Source: Fremontodendron californicum
Taxonomy: Eukaryota > Streptophyta > Magnoliopsida > Malvales > Malvaceae
DNA length: 64,000 nucleotides
Direction of reading: 5' to 3'
Assembly (NCBI GenBank): GCA_030761205.1
Contig: JAULJL010000011.1
Span: 16,110,501 to 16,174,500 of the forward strand
In this document: positions 1 through 10,369 of the stretch, piece by piece
How the letters are laid out: the number at the start of each line of letters is the position of its first letter
Numbering within the stretch: the first letter of the stretch is position 1
Notes under the pieces: model-generated
Databases searched by the model: none
Told to the model about the DNA's origin: nothing
Seen by the model: the letters and a program-made list of their open reading frames with translations, nothing else
Program-made: the position numbers and the translations under genes

Positions 1-720
1 CTGTGTGCCCCCAAGTGGCTAGAGTAACTTGGTTTTCCTGGAATGGGTATGGTAGATTTCTTGAGGTTTGGGTAGAGGATGGATTCAACTTGCTTAGCAA
101 TATGCAAAGCCTCATTCAGGTTCTTGGGTCGGAACAATTTGAGTGATTGGGAGATATCTACTTTCAGGTTACTAACAAAGACAATCAAGGCATAAGAATT
201 AGAGAGTTGAAGGAGGTTGAGGATATCTAGAAAATCGTCATGAAATTGTTCCACAGAATCTGTTTGCTTCAAGGAGACCAACTCTGCCATTGGATCCTCA
301 TAGTCGCCTGGGGCAAACTGGCCCTGCATCTCCTTGTAATACTCCAACCAGCTAACTGTTTCCACCCCACCCAGATTCTTTGTGAAGTATTGGTGCCATT
401 GTAATGCTCTTCCTTCCAAATTGGGCATTACAGTTCTGATCTTAGCAGTCTCGGGCACTCTCTCGGCTTCAAAGAACTGTTCAATCTTCAACACCCAGCC
501 TTTGAAGTTTGCCCCAGAAAATCTGGGACACTCTAACTTGTAAGGTCGATGGTAATAGCTATATGGAGTTGGCTGTTTAGTTGAACCCATAAACCCAATC
601 CTTCTCCCGTGACCATCGATGCTTCTCCTTCAGCAGTTCCACTATGTGATGGTGATTCCCCGAGGATTCCCTTGCCCGTCGCAACTCGAGTTTTGTTCAT
701 GAAGAGCTCAACTAAATCTA
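1..720 (-). pseudogene. Ty3/gypsy gag fragment, non-Tekay lineage, cut by window edge
   Basis: Read on the reverse strand, this encodes the core of a retrotransposon gag (capsid) domain: residues such as CPRFSGANFKGWVLKIEQFF, then LEGRALQWHQYF, then a segment ending RPKNLNEALHIAKQVES. This is the classic plant Ty3 gag layout. The N-terminal part around 600-700 carries a KGILGE motif in a neighbouring frame, so at least one frameshift lies near 600. The fragment runs off the left edge, so zinc knuckle, protease and pol are not visible. It abuts a gag of a different Ty3 lineage on its right without an LTR between them, which suggests recombination or template switching. The lineage (for example a Reina- or Galadriel-like chromovirus) is only a guess. 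Confidence 0.75.
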
Positions 721-2149
721 CCAAAAATATCTCATCCTCGATCCGCACTTCACATCCTTTCAATACCCTGCTCACATAGTAAACCTCTCCTGTCACGGCT
801 GCATTCGACGCCTGTGCGTCATGAGGATTCAGCATAAATGCCCTGGCCTGTCCTCGACCCTCTGTAGTCTGTCCTCTACCCTCCATAGTCTATCCCCTAT
901 CTCTAAACTGTGTACCTCTCTGCCTGCTGTGCCTCTGCCCACTGGCTGGGTCACTGATCCAATAGTAACAGCTGGCATAACAACTGAGGGCAGTGCAACT
1001 GTAGTGTACGTGGGTCAAGAAAAATTCAGCAGACAGTCCTTCTTCATATGCCCCGACTAGTCGCATCTAAAACAAGTACCAGGCCTTCCGCATCGTCCAA
1101 ATATGGATAACCACAACTCTGACAATAGGGAGCTCCTGATCTCCCAGTGTTACTTGATGACTGGGTAACCGATCTAATCTGACTGCTTTGTCCTTGGACC
1201 ACTGTACCAGCACCACTAGGTGCTCATGATCCGCCTACAGCAGACTGCCTAAAACCCTGTCTCCCAGTCCTGGCCTTCTTCCAAGGCTCACGGTCAACCT
1301 GTCTCTCTTTGGCATGTGTCACAAATCGCAAGGCTACATCAAGAATATCGAAATATGTAGAGGTCCTCGTCACTGGTACCGCCCTAAATAAGTACTCCCT
1401 GAGGCCATTAGCAAACCGCTTGGCCTTCATAGTATCAGTCATCACCATATGTGGTGCATACTTCGCCAACTGATTAAACTTAGTATCATAATCCAACACT
1501 GACATGCCCTCAACTTGTTCTAGTAACTCAAACTCCCGAGCCTTAGCATCTCGTAGACTCTCAGGCATGAATAGCTCAATAAAAGCATTATAAAACTCAG
1601 ACCACTCTAATGGAAGACTACCCGCTGGCCGGCTCCTCAATAGGGTCTTATACCACTCATAGGCCACACCCATCAACTGATAACTAGTCAACTCCATGAC
1701 CCTAGCTGGTGAGCATCTGAGAGCCACACATAACCGATCACATACATCCACAAAGACCTGTAGACTGAATCAAGCTCAATACCAGAAAATACAGGTGGCT
1801 TATTCCGTCGAAACTCATATAATGTCACTGGGAGATACGACCCCTGTTGGGCGGGCTGCTGTCCCTTAGGGGGATTCTGTGGCCGTGGAGGAACTGGAGG
1901 AGCCTGGTCCTGCCTCTGCTGCCTCTAATCTGCTAGTAGATCTATCAGGGTCCTAACCTCCTGGCGTATCTCACCAACCTCAGTAGCTAACTGTTCAACC
2001 CTATCATCTACTGCTGATCCCTTAGTAGATCCAGCGGTCTGGTCTCATTCTCCAGGAGCAAGATCCGGACATCCTGTGGAGGCCTGATCGGGAACCCCAT
2101 GTGGTTGTTCCCTATGCTTACCCCGTATTCTTAACACCGAGGGCATAGT
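705..2149 (-). pseudogene. Tekay/Del-type gag with zinc knuckle and remnant of protease
   Basis: On the reverse strand the frame starts near 2149 and continues, with in-frame stops near 2043 and 1927, into an open stretch at 1751-1224. That stretch holds a gag capsid domain (motifs LTSYQLMGVAYEWYK, LEWSEFYNAFIELFMPESLR, MSVLDYDTKFNQLAKYAPHM), a standard Tekay-type core. A CCHC zinc knuckle (CFRC, then GHMKKDC) lies at about 1030-1075 with a stop codon inside it. The reading then reaches a DAQASNAAVTG linker and jumps directly to a KGCEVRIEDEIFLVDLVELFM segment, which belongs to the C-terminal side of the protease. The DTG/DSG active-site segment between them is missing. The element is therefore dead, and the frame ends at the junction with the foreign gag near 705. 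Confidence 0.8.
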
Positions 2150-2270
2150 AACCTAAGAGAGAAACTTAATCGTTAGGTACCCTCATTTATCCAACCCCGT
2201 ACTATCAACTATAATCGACAAGTGATCCTTTACATGATGCACACATGTGCAGTCACCGACCTCTAGATAT

Positions 2271-2282
2271 GCTCTGATACCA
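2271..2282 (-). other. Primer binding site of reverse-strand Tekay-like element
   Basis: The reverse complement reads TGGTATCAGAGC, the standard 12-nt match to the 3' end of initiator methionine tRNA used by most plant Ty3 chromoviruses. It lies 4 nt inside the end of the adjacent LTR and upstream of the gag start, exactly where a PBS belongs. Confidence 0.9.
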
Positions 2283-2286
2283 ACTT

Positions 2287-5019
2287 TGTCACATTCCGAA
2301 TCCGGGAGTGTGACTGGCTAGAGACAAGTATGTGCCTTGCCTCCGAAGCCTTAACCATTTATCTACCTAACGAAATTTTGGCATGACCTCGCCTGATATG
2401 GGAGGTTACTTGCAAAACATGCATAATAATAATAATAACAAATGACATCTCGGTTAGGATACCTCCAACTAGGGAGAAACCGAGATGCCTCCCAGCAGAT
2501 GCATAAAGTGAACCATGATGCACATATATATACAATACCAAAATACAGACAACAATCTCGGTCTCCGACCGGATAACTACATCACACATAATACAACATA
2601 CATAGATAAAATAATATATGACATCCCTAGGTGACTGTGCATGGCTCCTCCATCAAGCAACAGATCACCTTGTCAAAATGGTATGCCATGCTCACCGACT
2701 ATCGGTCATAAGCTAAGTTGATCAGTATCTGAAAAGAAAAATAACTAAAGGGTGAGTCATAAGGACCCAGTGAGCAAACACATGATTAGTAAAGTCTATG
2801 GAAAAGACTCGCAAGTCATATTAACTAATATCACCTTGATGTTCCTATCCAACATCAAAAACAACTATAACATCCGGTAGGGTCCGTAGACTCCTACAAA
2901 TCGATAGGGCTCGAAAGCTCCTACAAACCGATAGGGCTTGAAAGCTCCTACAAACCGGTAGGTCTTGAAAGCTCCTACAAACTGGTAGGACATGAAGGCT
3001 CCTACAATCCGGTAGGGCACAATGCAGCCTACACATTATAGCATAGCTTAACATTCCAGTAAACATGCAACACATAGCATTTAAATAATCACACAAGTAA
3101 GGAAACAATGTGGCGCCATACAGTCGACCACTCATACATCAATCCCGAATTATTACCTAATCATCACTTATCCATTCCTTGGACCTTTTTCTCGCGTCTT
3201 TATGAGAATTCGATACATAAGGTAATTCTACGTCATACATGCTATCATTTGCCAACTCAAGTGCATTATAATCCATCACCGATACATTCATACAATCACA
3301 GTCAGTATGTCATAATATAATCTAACGATCCTACGTCTATCGGTATGCGTTTACTCACAGTGCTCTTAGCGAGAGAAACTAGATCCTCGTGCTCCGGAGC
3401 TCTACTAACCACGAACTCAGCTAATCCGCGCCTTTAACACATAAACAGTCATTTCATAAATATTTTATAATTATGAAACATTCACGTCATCCAAATTGTA
3501 GCTAGTTAGCTACTACCCGAAATTTTACAACTTAGCTATTTAAGCTTTATAATTTTTACACCTAGCTCGGGTGGAAATCTGGAGCAACGATCAACTAGAA
3601 AGTTGCTCCCCTGAGCCTAGAAAAGCCAATAGTGGCCTCGGATGGTGGTGGGAGTGGCAGCACAAGGTGGTTGGCCACCATGGTGTATTAGGCCAAGCTT
3701 GGATTTCCATTTCCAAGCCACTTTTTCAATCAACCAACCCCAAATAATGGATGTAGAGATTGATTTAAGACTACCCATGGTGGTGGTTTAAGGTGGTGAC
3801 TATGTTGAAAACCACCTAAGGCAAAAATGACCATAAAGAGTAAAAATATGTAATTTGTTGGCTTGGTGATGAGTAGAATTTAAGAGATCAAGCTTACAAG
3901 CTTTTGGTTATGGAGTTTTCACTTGGTTAGATTTTCTCTTAAGGAACAAGATGAAACAACCCTTAATGCCTAGGGAGAATGGTCTCACGGCTGAAAATGG
4001 GGTTATGGCATGCATTTTATGGCCATTTATCCCATGCCAAATGTCAACCAAGGAGACTATAGCCCAATTTTGTCTTTTAGTGCCTAAACGGGCCCACATG
4101 AAATTTTTACGCTCGGAAGCTCGTTTTTCACTTTTCTCGACACGGGTATGTTTAAAATATTGTTTTACACTAGTATGCAAGTTTTCATAATTTGTTGATA
4201 TCTCGAACATCAAATCCGGGCCCGGGTCATTTACGTTCCATTATCGGGCCTTATCGATTCTTTTGTTTCGTTTTCGATTTTTTTCTTCATGAAAATGTTC
4301 CAAATATCAAAATATGAGGATCTGGAGGTTCGGGTAATTTTTCAGTATTCCAAACTCTAAATCCGAGCCTCGGATCGTCCACGGGTCAACATTTTGACTT
4401 TTTCGGTTTTAGATCCGATTTTCATTCTGATTTCACCAGTATCTTTCTAACATCATTTTATGTCTATATGAATCCATTTATTCATTTAAAACCCTTTCCG
4501 GACCTTCCTGCGGCTAGTTTTCGATTTTCACTCCTTTAAGCTAATTAAGGACGTATCCGATTTCCACTTAGTTTTTTATTTTAAAAGTCAAATTTTCAAT
4601 GTAAACATCATATTGTGATCCTCTATGATCACGAAGTCTATTGGTATAGTATACAAACCAAAAATAAAATTTTGGGTAAAATGATCAAAATACCCCTAGT
4701 TCATATTTTACCGATTTTTATGCTGACTAGATTTTCCAATAATCCTGATCAGCATTATACCATATTTTAGCACTATGTGAAGTTAAATTACCAAATTCTA
4801 TGGAATTTACCTAGTCCTGATTTTGATTCCTGACTCGTGGTCAATTTAAGGCTAAATCTCTCAAATAGCCGATTAAACCCCTTTACTCTAAAAATTATTA
4901 ATATAACAATAAGACCACATGATAGTGTTCTTTGTCTACAAACATATATAAACTTGATCCACCGTCTATGAATAGTTTAAAGAGACCCGAGTTGATCTTT
5001 GTCTTACAAGGGTCTTACA
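2287..5019 (-). repeat. 5' LTR of reverse-strand Tekay-like element (about 2.7 kb)
   Basis: The left end reads TGTCACA beside the PBS and the right end reads ...GGTCTTACA. On the reverse strand the LTR therefore starts TGTAAGACCC and ends TGTGACA, giving TG...CA termini. Length is 2733 bp, within the range of long Tekay LTRs. It contains a 27-bp minisatellite and no coding capacity; the short ORFs in it are chance. The matching 3' LTR is not in the window, so the ends are defined by motif rather than by LTR comparison. The right end abuts LINE sequence, so the element may have inserted into the LINE. Confidence 0.75.
2891..3025. repeat. 27-bp minisatellite, five copies, inside Tekay-like LTR
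   Basis: The start CTCCTACAA recurs at 2891, 2918, 2945, 2972 and 2999, an exact 27-bp period with a few substitutions between copies. Because 27 is a multiple of three, the reverse strand stays open across it and gives a spurious nine-residue peptide repeat. It is an LTR-internal tandem repeat, not a gene. Confidence 0.9.
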
Positions 5020-5023
5020 GATA

Positions 5024-5635
5024 TTCAAAGATAAAGCACTTGAAATCAATTCTTTGATATTTATGGTTAAGCGTAGGTTAGCATGGTGGTGTTGGGAAAA
5101 ATGGCCCAATGATTTTTTGTCTGTGGAGGAGTTTATTCATAATCCAGGATCTTTTGTTATCAATAAAAAAGTTAAAGTTAAATGTTCTCTTCAGTGGATT
5201 GCACCTGGAAAAGATTGGTGGAAGTTTAATGTGGATGCTTCTGTTGTTGGAAAACCAGGGCCAGCTGGTATCGAAGGGGTTCTAAGGAATGACAGAGGTA
5301 TAGTATTGGCCATATTCTCCAAGTTCGTGGGGGAAATGGATTCTAATGAAGTGGAAATGAGAGCTATTAAGGAAGCTTTTGAGATAGTACAATCAAAAGA
5401 GCTTGCATCCATCAATTTGGAAATTGAAAGTGATTCCACTACAGCAGTTGCTTGGTGTAATTCTAGCAGCATAAGACCTTGGCATCTTAACTCTTTGTTT
5501 ATAGTGATTGACCGGATTATGAGAAACTTAAAGGAGTGTAGAGTGGTACATAAGGGGCAGTCGGCAAATTCTTTCGCGGACACTTTAGCTCGACAAGGTG
5601 TTAGAAGAAATAAGGATTTTTTTGGCTTGGATTAA
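5024..5635 (+). pseudogene. LINE (L1-type) ORF2 C-terminus with RNase H domain
   Basis: The frame encodes a plant-type RNase H domain of the kind at the end of L1-like non-LTR retrotransposon ORF2. WWKFNVDASV gives the first catalytic Asp. GGVLRND-like context appears as EGVLRNDRG. NEVEMRAIKEAFEI gives the catalytic Glu. EIESDSTTAV gives the next Asp. NSFADTLARQGV is the terminal helix with the last Asp. Endonuclease and reverse transcriptase are absent, because the frame is cut on the left at the Tekay LTR boundary (5019/5020). The visible domain has no stop, and the terminal TAA is at 5633-5635. A domesticated RNase H gene is the alternative, but the long 3'UTR and poly-A tail favour a LINE. 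Confidence 0.8.
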
Positions 5636-6963
5636 TGAGTAACAATTCTGAGTGGCGATTTGGAGGGTGAGTTATGATGCTGTAAGGGAGAAGGTTTATA
5701 CTAATGTTTTTGTTTCTTTCTGCAGGTGTAAGTGAATTTTTTCCCTGTGGTAGTTTTCTGATTATGGCCAAGTTCTATTTTAGGGAAACAAGGGTTCTTG
5801 TATGTACTATACAAGACGGGTGGCAAACTCTTTAGGTTTCATTCAGAATATTTGCAATTTGGGGATGGATGGCTGATTGTTTTAGGTAAAAATCAATAGG
5901 TATTTTAATATTTATACATGGCCATCTCATAGATGCATAGGTTTTCATTACGGACATAAGGTCGTTTGTTAGGTTACATGTATAGCAAATGCTTTGTGTT
6001 GCTATTTTACGGACATAAGGTCGTTTGTTAGGTTAGACAGGGTTTGATCAACAACATTTCAGTCAGATTATCGTGTACATAATTAATCTAGCAGTTTTGA
6101 CAAGTAAAAAGTTCAAAATGTAGTCAGTTTATGCAGCTTTCGATCATCAATTTCTTGGTATCGGTGATATAATTGAATGTGTTGGTAATGCTTTATTTCA
6201 GTCTTCTTTATGACCAAGTGTAATTTTAGGGGAGAATGGGAATCTTGCTTGTTTCGCAAAATAGGCATCTTTCATCTTTGAAATTGTTTTGGGGAAGGTT
6301 GGTTCCAAGCATGTTTTATGCTTGAAGGGTAGAATCCTAGTAGGTTTTATTCCATCTTGGTCTTGGTCACATTTGCGTTTTGTTAGGGAATCTGGGCGTC
6401 AAGTCTGGTTTTGGCTTGAAAGGTAGAATATGATTTAGGCGTCTTTTGTTTAAGTGCAGTGTTTTCTTTTGGAACTGTTTCTCTTGATAACACAGGATAA
6501 ACCATATCAGCAGATTGGTGTTACTACAACTTATTACATTTGTGGTTTCATGTTGCAAATGGTGTAATCAAAACCTGGAGATAAGGGTTGTTGCGGACAA
6601 GATAGAGTAGGGTTCATTTAGGTTGTAATGTTAACACATGATAGTGTTTCTTATAGCTATCTTTTAGCAAGTTTGATTGTGGCTCATGCATCAGTATGTG
6701 ATGCGGTACTACTATTGAAAAATCACGATTACAGTGGTTGTTTTATTTTGTAACACTGGGTTCAATCAGGGTGTCGAGCAAAACAGTGCTTGAAGGGTAG
6801 TCTCTTTAGGATAATTACAAGCGTCAATTTCATTGCATTTCGAGGGTTTAATTGGGTTCAGGTATCATGCTTGAAGGGTAGTTTTATTTTATAGGTGCGT
6901 TTGGGCATCGATATACTCCTTTTGATTTAAAAATAAATACATTGCTATTCAAAAAAAAAAAAA
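5636..6963 (+). mobile_element. LINE 3' untranslated region ending in poly-A
   Basis: This non-coding tail follows the LINE RNase H frame. A polyadenylation-type AATAAA lies near 6932 and an A-run of about 13 ends at about 6963, which marks the insertion's 3' end. Short motifs recur in it: GCTTGAAGGGTAG (or one-base variants) near 6320, 6415, 6790 and 6867. A 29-bp sequence is also duplicated at 5948-5976 and 6007-6035. No ORF of note is present. A target-site duplication could not be paired because the 5' end of the LINE is not in the window. Confidence 0.7.
5948..6035. repeat. 29-bp direct repeat, two copies, in LINE 3'UTR
   Basis: The sequence beginning TTACGGACATAAGGTCGTTT and ending GTTAGGTTA occurs at 5948-5976 and again at 6007-6035, identical by eye, 59 bp apart. 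Confidence 0.9.
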
Positions 6964-8559
6964 TTGAGTCTGGTCAAGTTAAGTTCGAGCCTATATAAAT
7001 CATGTTAAAGATACAACTCGAGTCGAACTAAGCTCATAGGCTTGGTGAGTGTTCCTACCCATGGACAACTTTTTTTGAAAATTGTCTTTGAATTTTGAAA
7101 ATGGGAAGACAACTTTAAGAAAATATGTCAAATTTTTCTGTTGAAAAGTAAGTCGTTTTTTTGATAATTAATCAATTTTCTGTCAAACAAAAAAAAAAGG
7201 CAGAAGTAATTTTTTGGAAGCTATTTTCTACGAAACAAATGAAGCCTTAGCTTCATCTAAGATAAAAAGAACTAGTGGGAGAGAGAGAAGAAAATTCATT
7301 TGAGAGTAAGTGAAAGAAAAAATGGATTCGATTTTTTCACATACTTAAAATGCGTTGAAAATTTCCATCATATGATATTAACTAGAAAAATAACAAAAAA
7401 TTACAATATTTTAAATACAAAAAGCATGATATAACGCTGAATAAAAATTGTTTACTCTGTTTACAAGCATCAAATGGAAGGCTTAGGACAAGCAAAAAGA
7501 AAAAAAAATCTTGATCGAATTTGCTCTAGAACTAAAAGTATGGTGATAAAATTGCACCAATTTAAAAGTGGTGATAAAGTTGAACCAACAACGTAAATAA
7601 AATCATAAATTTGTTATTCCTTATTATCTTGATAAACCATTCAAAGTGTTTTTTCATCTAATTTAAAAGGTTAAAAAATTAGTTTGTCAAGGATAAAATT
7701 TTCATACTTATTGATTTATTAATTAACTTATTTAAGAAAAATTATTATGCTAATAGAATAATATAATTAAGTCTCTTTTTAAAACTTTACCTATTAAAAG
7801 AAATTTTCTTATGTCTCTATACACATCTTCATCAATTTTGGTCTCTTTTCAAATGTTAGATTATTTCATTTTCATATGATTTAAACATCTTTTCCAATTA
7901 AAAACATAAAGAGATAATCATAATTTTAGTCCTAAAACATAAGCATTTTTCATTGCAGTCCTAAATTTTTAGATGTAAACATTCAATTTTAAAAATTGTT
8001 AAATATGTTAAAAATTAGTCTTTTAGTTATTATTCAAACAGAAACACTAGCATAAAGCATAGTTGGCATATAATGAGAACACGTTAATATTATTTCATTA
8101 ATTTATAAAATATTGAAAAAAATATTAAAAAAAAATCCTCCCTATAAAAGATTAAAAAAAGTCATTACTTCATTTTTTACTCTCGTCTTCTCTCAATAAA
8201 CCAATAACCTCTCTTCTTTTCTCCTCTATTTTTAGACTGCTATTTTCATCAAAGTTCAACTGTTAACAACAGCCTGCAAGATGAAAGAAATTAAAGATAC
8301 AAACAAGTACTCAACTATAAATTCATTAATTACCCTGAAATTTTTTCAAAAAATATAACTTAAAATTGTTCTTAGGAGCTGAAAGTTACAATGTAATGGT
8401 GAAAACAGGCGACAAACATGGATGGGTTGCTTTGAGATTAAGTTTTTTTTTTTTTTGTTGAAGAAAACTAATCTGAACAAGACAAAGAACACAAATAGGT
8501 GGTGATGGCAAGCGATGAACTATGGCGATGAACTATGGATCATTTTGGGTTTTCAAAGT
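6964..8559. other. AT-rich intergenic stretch, no gene recognised
   Basis: I see no coding region, terminal repeats or RNA gene here. The base composition is strongly AT-rich, with many homopolymer runs. A small direct repeat of the type GGTGATAAA(A/G)TTG(C/A)ACCAA occurs near 7542 and 7569. Stop codons are dense in all frames. It may hold very old, unrecognisable transposon debris. Confidence 0.6.
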
Positions 8560-8940
8560 TGTAGACACCTAATTTTGTCCGGGTTTTTTTCAAATCAATT
8601 TCGATTTGTCCTCCTCTCGGGTTTAATATTTTTGTAAAAGTCACGGTCACGGTCGCGATTTTAGATTTTAAAAAAAATAATTATATATAATTTTTTAGCT
8701 TTAATTATTCAAATAAAATCGGACCGTAAAATTATCAATTTTAAAATTCAATTTAAACCCGAGGTGAAAAAGCTTAATCTCGAGCTTTAATAGATTTTTA
8801 AAATAATTTTTTTAAATAAAAATATTTGAAACAATAAAAAAATACTTGAAAGAATAAAAGAAGGGCAACTTAGACATTATCCATTTTTTTAGGTTAGGAA
8901 TTGAGTTATAAATGGATCACTTGAGTAAAGACAAAAGGAG
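8560..8940 (+). repeat. LTR-like fragment with the terminus shared by the Ogre-type LTRs
   Basis: At 8560 the sequence reads TGTAGACACCTAATTTTGTC, the same start as the LTRs at 14393, 32232, 35793, 47032 and (reversed) 54486. After about 24 bp it diverges completely from those LTRs. It is therefore either a different family with the same conserved terminus or a recombined relic. Related LTR sequence reappears at about 10370-11097 in the same orientation, so the two may bracket an old LTR. The right boundary is arbitrary. Confidence 0.5.
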
Positions 8941-8946
8941 GCCGAT

Positions 8947-8954
8947 TATAAAAA
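8947..8954 (+). promoter_or_regulatory. TATA-box-like motif upstream of FIP37-derived sequence
   Basis: TATAAAAA lies about 190 bp upstream of the FIP37-derived ATG at 9139. It precedes a purine-rich leader that looks like a plant 5'UTR. It could be part of the captured FIP37 promoter/leader or of an LTR U3 region; activity is unknown. Confidence 0.35.
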
Positions 8955-9138
8955 GAAAGAAAGGGCTGGCGGCTTAAGAAAAAAAAGAAAAAAAGAGAAT
9001 AGATGGAATTTCATGGAAATGAGGTGGTTAAAGGGGAAATGAGCTACAGTGAAAGTTTGAGCTTCTCCTTTTTTTCTTTTCTCACGGGAAAATCAAAATT
9101 TTTAGGGTTTTTTTTGTCCCCCAAAATCCCTACTTTCC

Positions 9139-9324
9139 ATGGCTTTTCACCCACATGTCGACTATGATGACGATTTTGGTGGTGATTTTCCTGGGATTCA
9201 TAGTACCAGACGTTCAGGTAATAAAAGAAGCTTTGGTGATCTTGAGAACGATGAGGATGATATTTTTGGATCAAAAAAGGGTTCTAAAGTTGAAGAAACT
9301 GCCCCTGGTATAGCAACAGCAACA
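9139..9324 (+). pseudogene. FIP37: FIP37 (WTAP homologue) N-terminal fragment
   Basis: The frame starts at ATG 9139 and encodes about 62 residues matching the N-terminus of plant FKBP12-interacting protein 37: the acidic DDDFGGDF stretch, then NKRSFGDLENDEDDIFGS, then EETAPGIAT. FIP37 is the WTAP-like scaffold of the nuclear m6A mRNA methyltransferase complex and is normally about 330-350 residues, mostly coiled coil. Here the match stops abruptly after IAT, where the family continues into the coiled-coil region, and the sequence switches to the QTRT2 start after a duplicated ACAGC. The leader upstream looks like a genuine 5'UTR. This is a captured or retrocopied fragment, not a functional gene. 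The family assignment is from memory of conserved motifs. Confidence 0.8.
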
Positions 9325-9326
9325 GC

Positions 9327-10028
9327 ATGAAGTTCGCGGTGAAGGCATGGAGCAATGGAAGAGCACAGGCAGGTGTGCTCCATTTGGGCTGCTGCCCCAC
9401 CCCAATGGAGACTCCTTCTTTTCTCCTTTCCACCCGTAAAGGGCTACCCCTTTTTATATCCCATGACCTTCTCTCTTCGCTCCCTTCCTCTGACTCTCAT
9501 CTCCTCCATGTCAGCCACCTTCACTTCTTGGAATGCCTTTCGATCAAAACAATCTCAAAGATTGGAGGGCTTCACCAGATGCTTGGTTTGCATGAATATG
9601 GGTTTGCGGCTGTTCCAAGGGATTCCATTCAATGCCTTCTAGAAGCTAATGCAACTAACAAAGTTATATGAAAATGATATCTTCTGATTAAACCCGTAGA
9701 ATATATGAAAATGATATCTTCCATGAGGCCCGAGCTATGGGTTACTTTGGCTGATGAAGTGCCCGCTTGGGTGTTTGATAAAAGGAACAAGACCTTAGTG
9801 GATCGTACTATCAAATGGCTTGATGAATGCATTGCATTTAGCCCGACGAGTGGAGCTTTTTTTGGATTTATTGTTAGAGGTTCTAGTTTAGAAGAAAAGC
9901 AACGATATGCCCAAGAGGTAGCAAGGAGAAACATATCAGGTTATTGGATTAGAGGGTTTGGGTTCGAAAAGAGCATGAATGAGCGCCCTGCCATGCTTAA
10001 TGATGTCGCTGGAAAGGAGCCAAGGGTA
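9327..10028 (+). pseudogene. QTRT2: Queuine tRNA-ribosyltransferase accessory subunit 2, N-terminal half
   Basis: Starting at ATG 9327, four bases overlapping the FIP37-derived frame, the translation matches the N-terminal half of plant QTRT2: MKFAVKAWSNGRAQAGVLHL, ETPSFLLSTRKGLPLFIS, IGGLHQMLGLHEYGFAAVPR, LLIKPVEYMKMISSMRPELW, LADEVPAW and later NISGYWIRGFGF. QTRT2 partners QTRT1 in the enzyme that inserts queuine at the wobble position of tRNA. About 215 residues read through without an intron, which suggests an RNA-derived copy. Two in-frame stops lie at 9669 and 9675, where a 20-bp direct repeat (9665-9684 and 9702-9721) replaces the expected linker. Similarity ends near ...AMLNDVA; the last residues to the stop at 10059-10061 are not recognised. 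It is broken and truncated, so non-functional. Confidence 0.8.
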
Positions 10029-10369
10029 AAGCTTTTAGATAAAAGAGATTGGAAATTTTAGCTAAGGTTGGTAGGAGCAATTTTGGCAGCCTCGGGAAAT
10101 CAAACAAAAAAGAAGAGAATTTTGAATGGGAAAATAGGAAGTGGTTTTTGCAAAGGGGACAAGCATAAGGTAGTATTCTTTTATTTTATTATATATATAT
10201 GTATTATATGTTTATTGTGCTTGTTTTGGACATAGTATATTATGATGTAAATTTGGTGTTTGATAATTTACTTACTCTTATACGGCTAATGTTGCTTGCC
10301 TTGGACATGGTCTATTGTGGTGCATACCTTAATGTCTTTTTGCATATTCATAACATTTTAATAAATAAG
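10029..10369. other. Unassigned stretch downstream of the chimera
   Basis: No gene is recognised. A diverged tandem pair of about 80 bp is visible: TGCTTGTTTTGGACATAGTA near 10217 and TGCTTGCCTTGGACATGGTC near 10293. It probably belongs to the same old LTR-like relic as the next entry. Confidence 0.4.

Noticed and set aside
2271..2282. tRNA gene fragments at the tRNA-complementary sites (also 19523, 40321, 57285)
   Set aside because: They are only 12-18 nt, sit at fixed distance from LTR ends and are primer binding sites, with no cloverleaf nearby.
2845..3135. Reverse-strand ORF with a nine-residue peptide repeat in the Tekay-like LTR
   Set aside because: It results from the 27-bp minisatellite length being divisible by three; no start context or domain supports a protein.
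5191..5583. Long reverse-strand ORF opposite the LINE RNase H
   Set aside because: It is the antisense shadow of a clear RNase H domain and shows no domain of its own.
9327..10061. QTRT2 as a functional gene
   Set aside because: It has two in-frame stops, a local replacement by a 20-bp repeat, and lacks the C-terminal half including the zinc-site region expected of the family.
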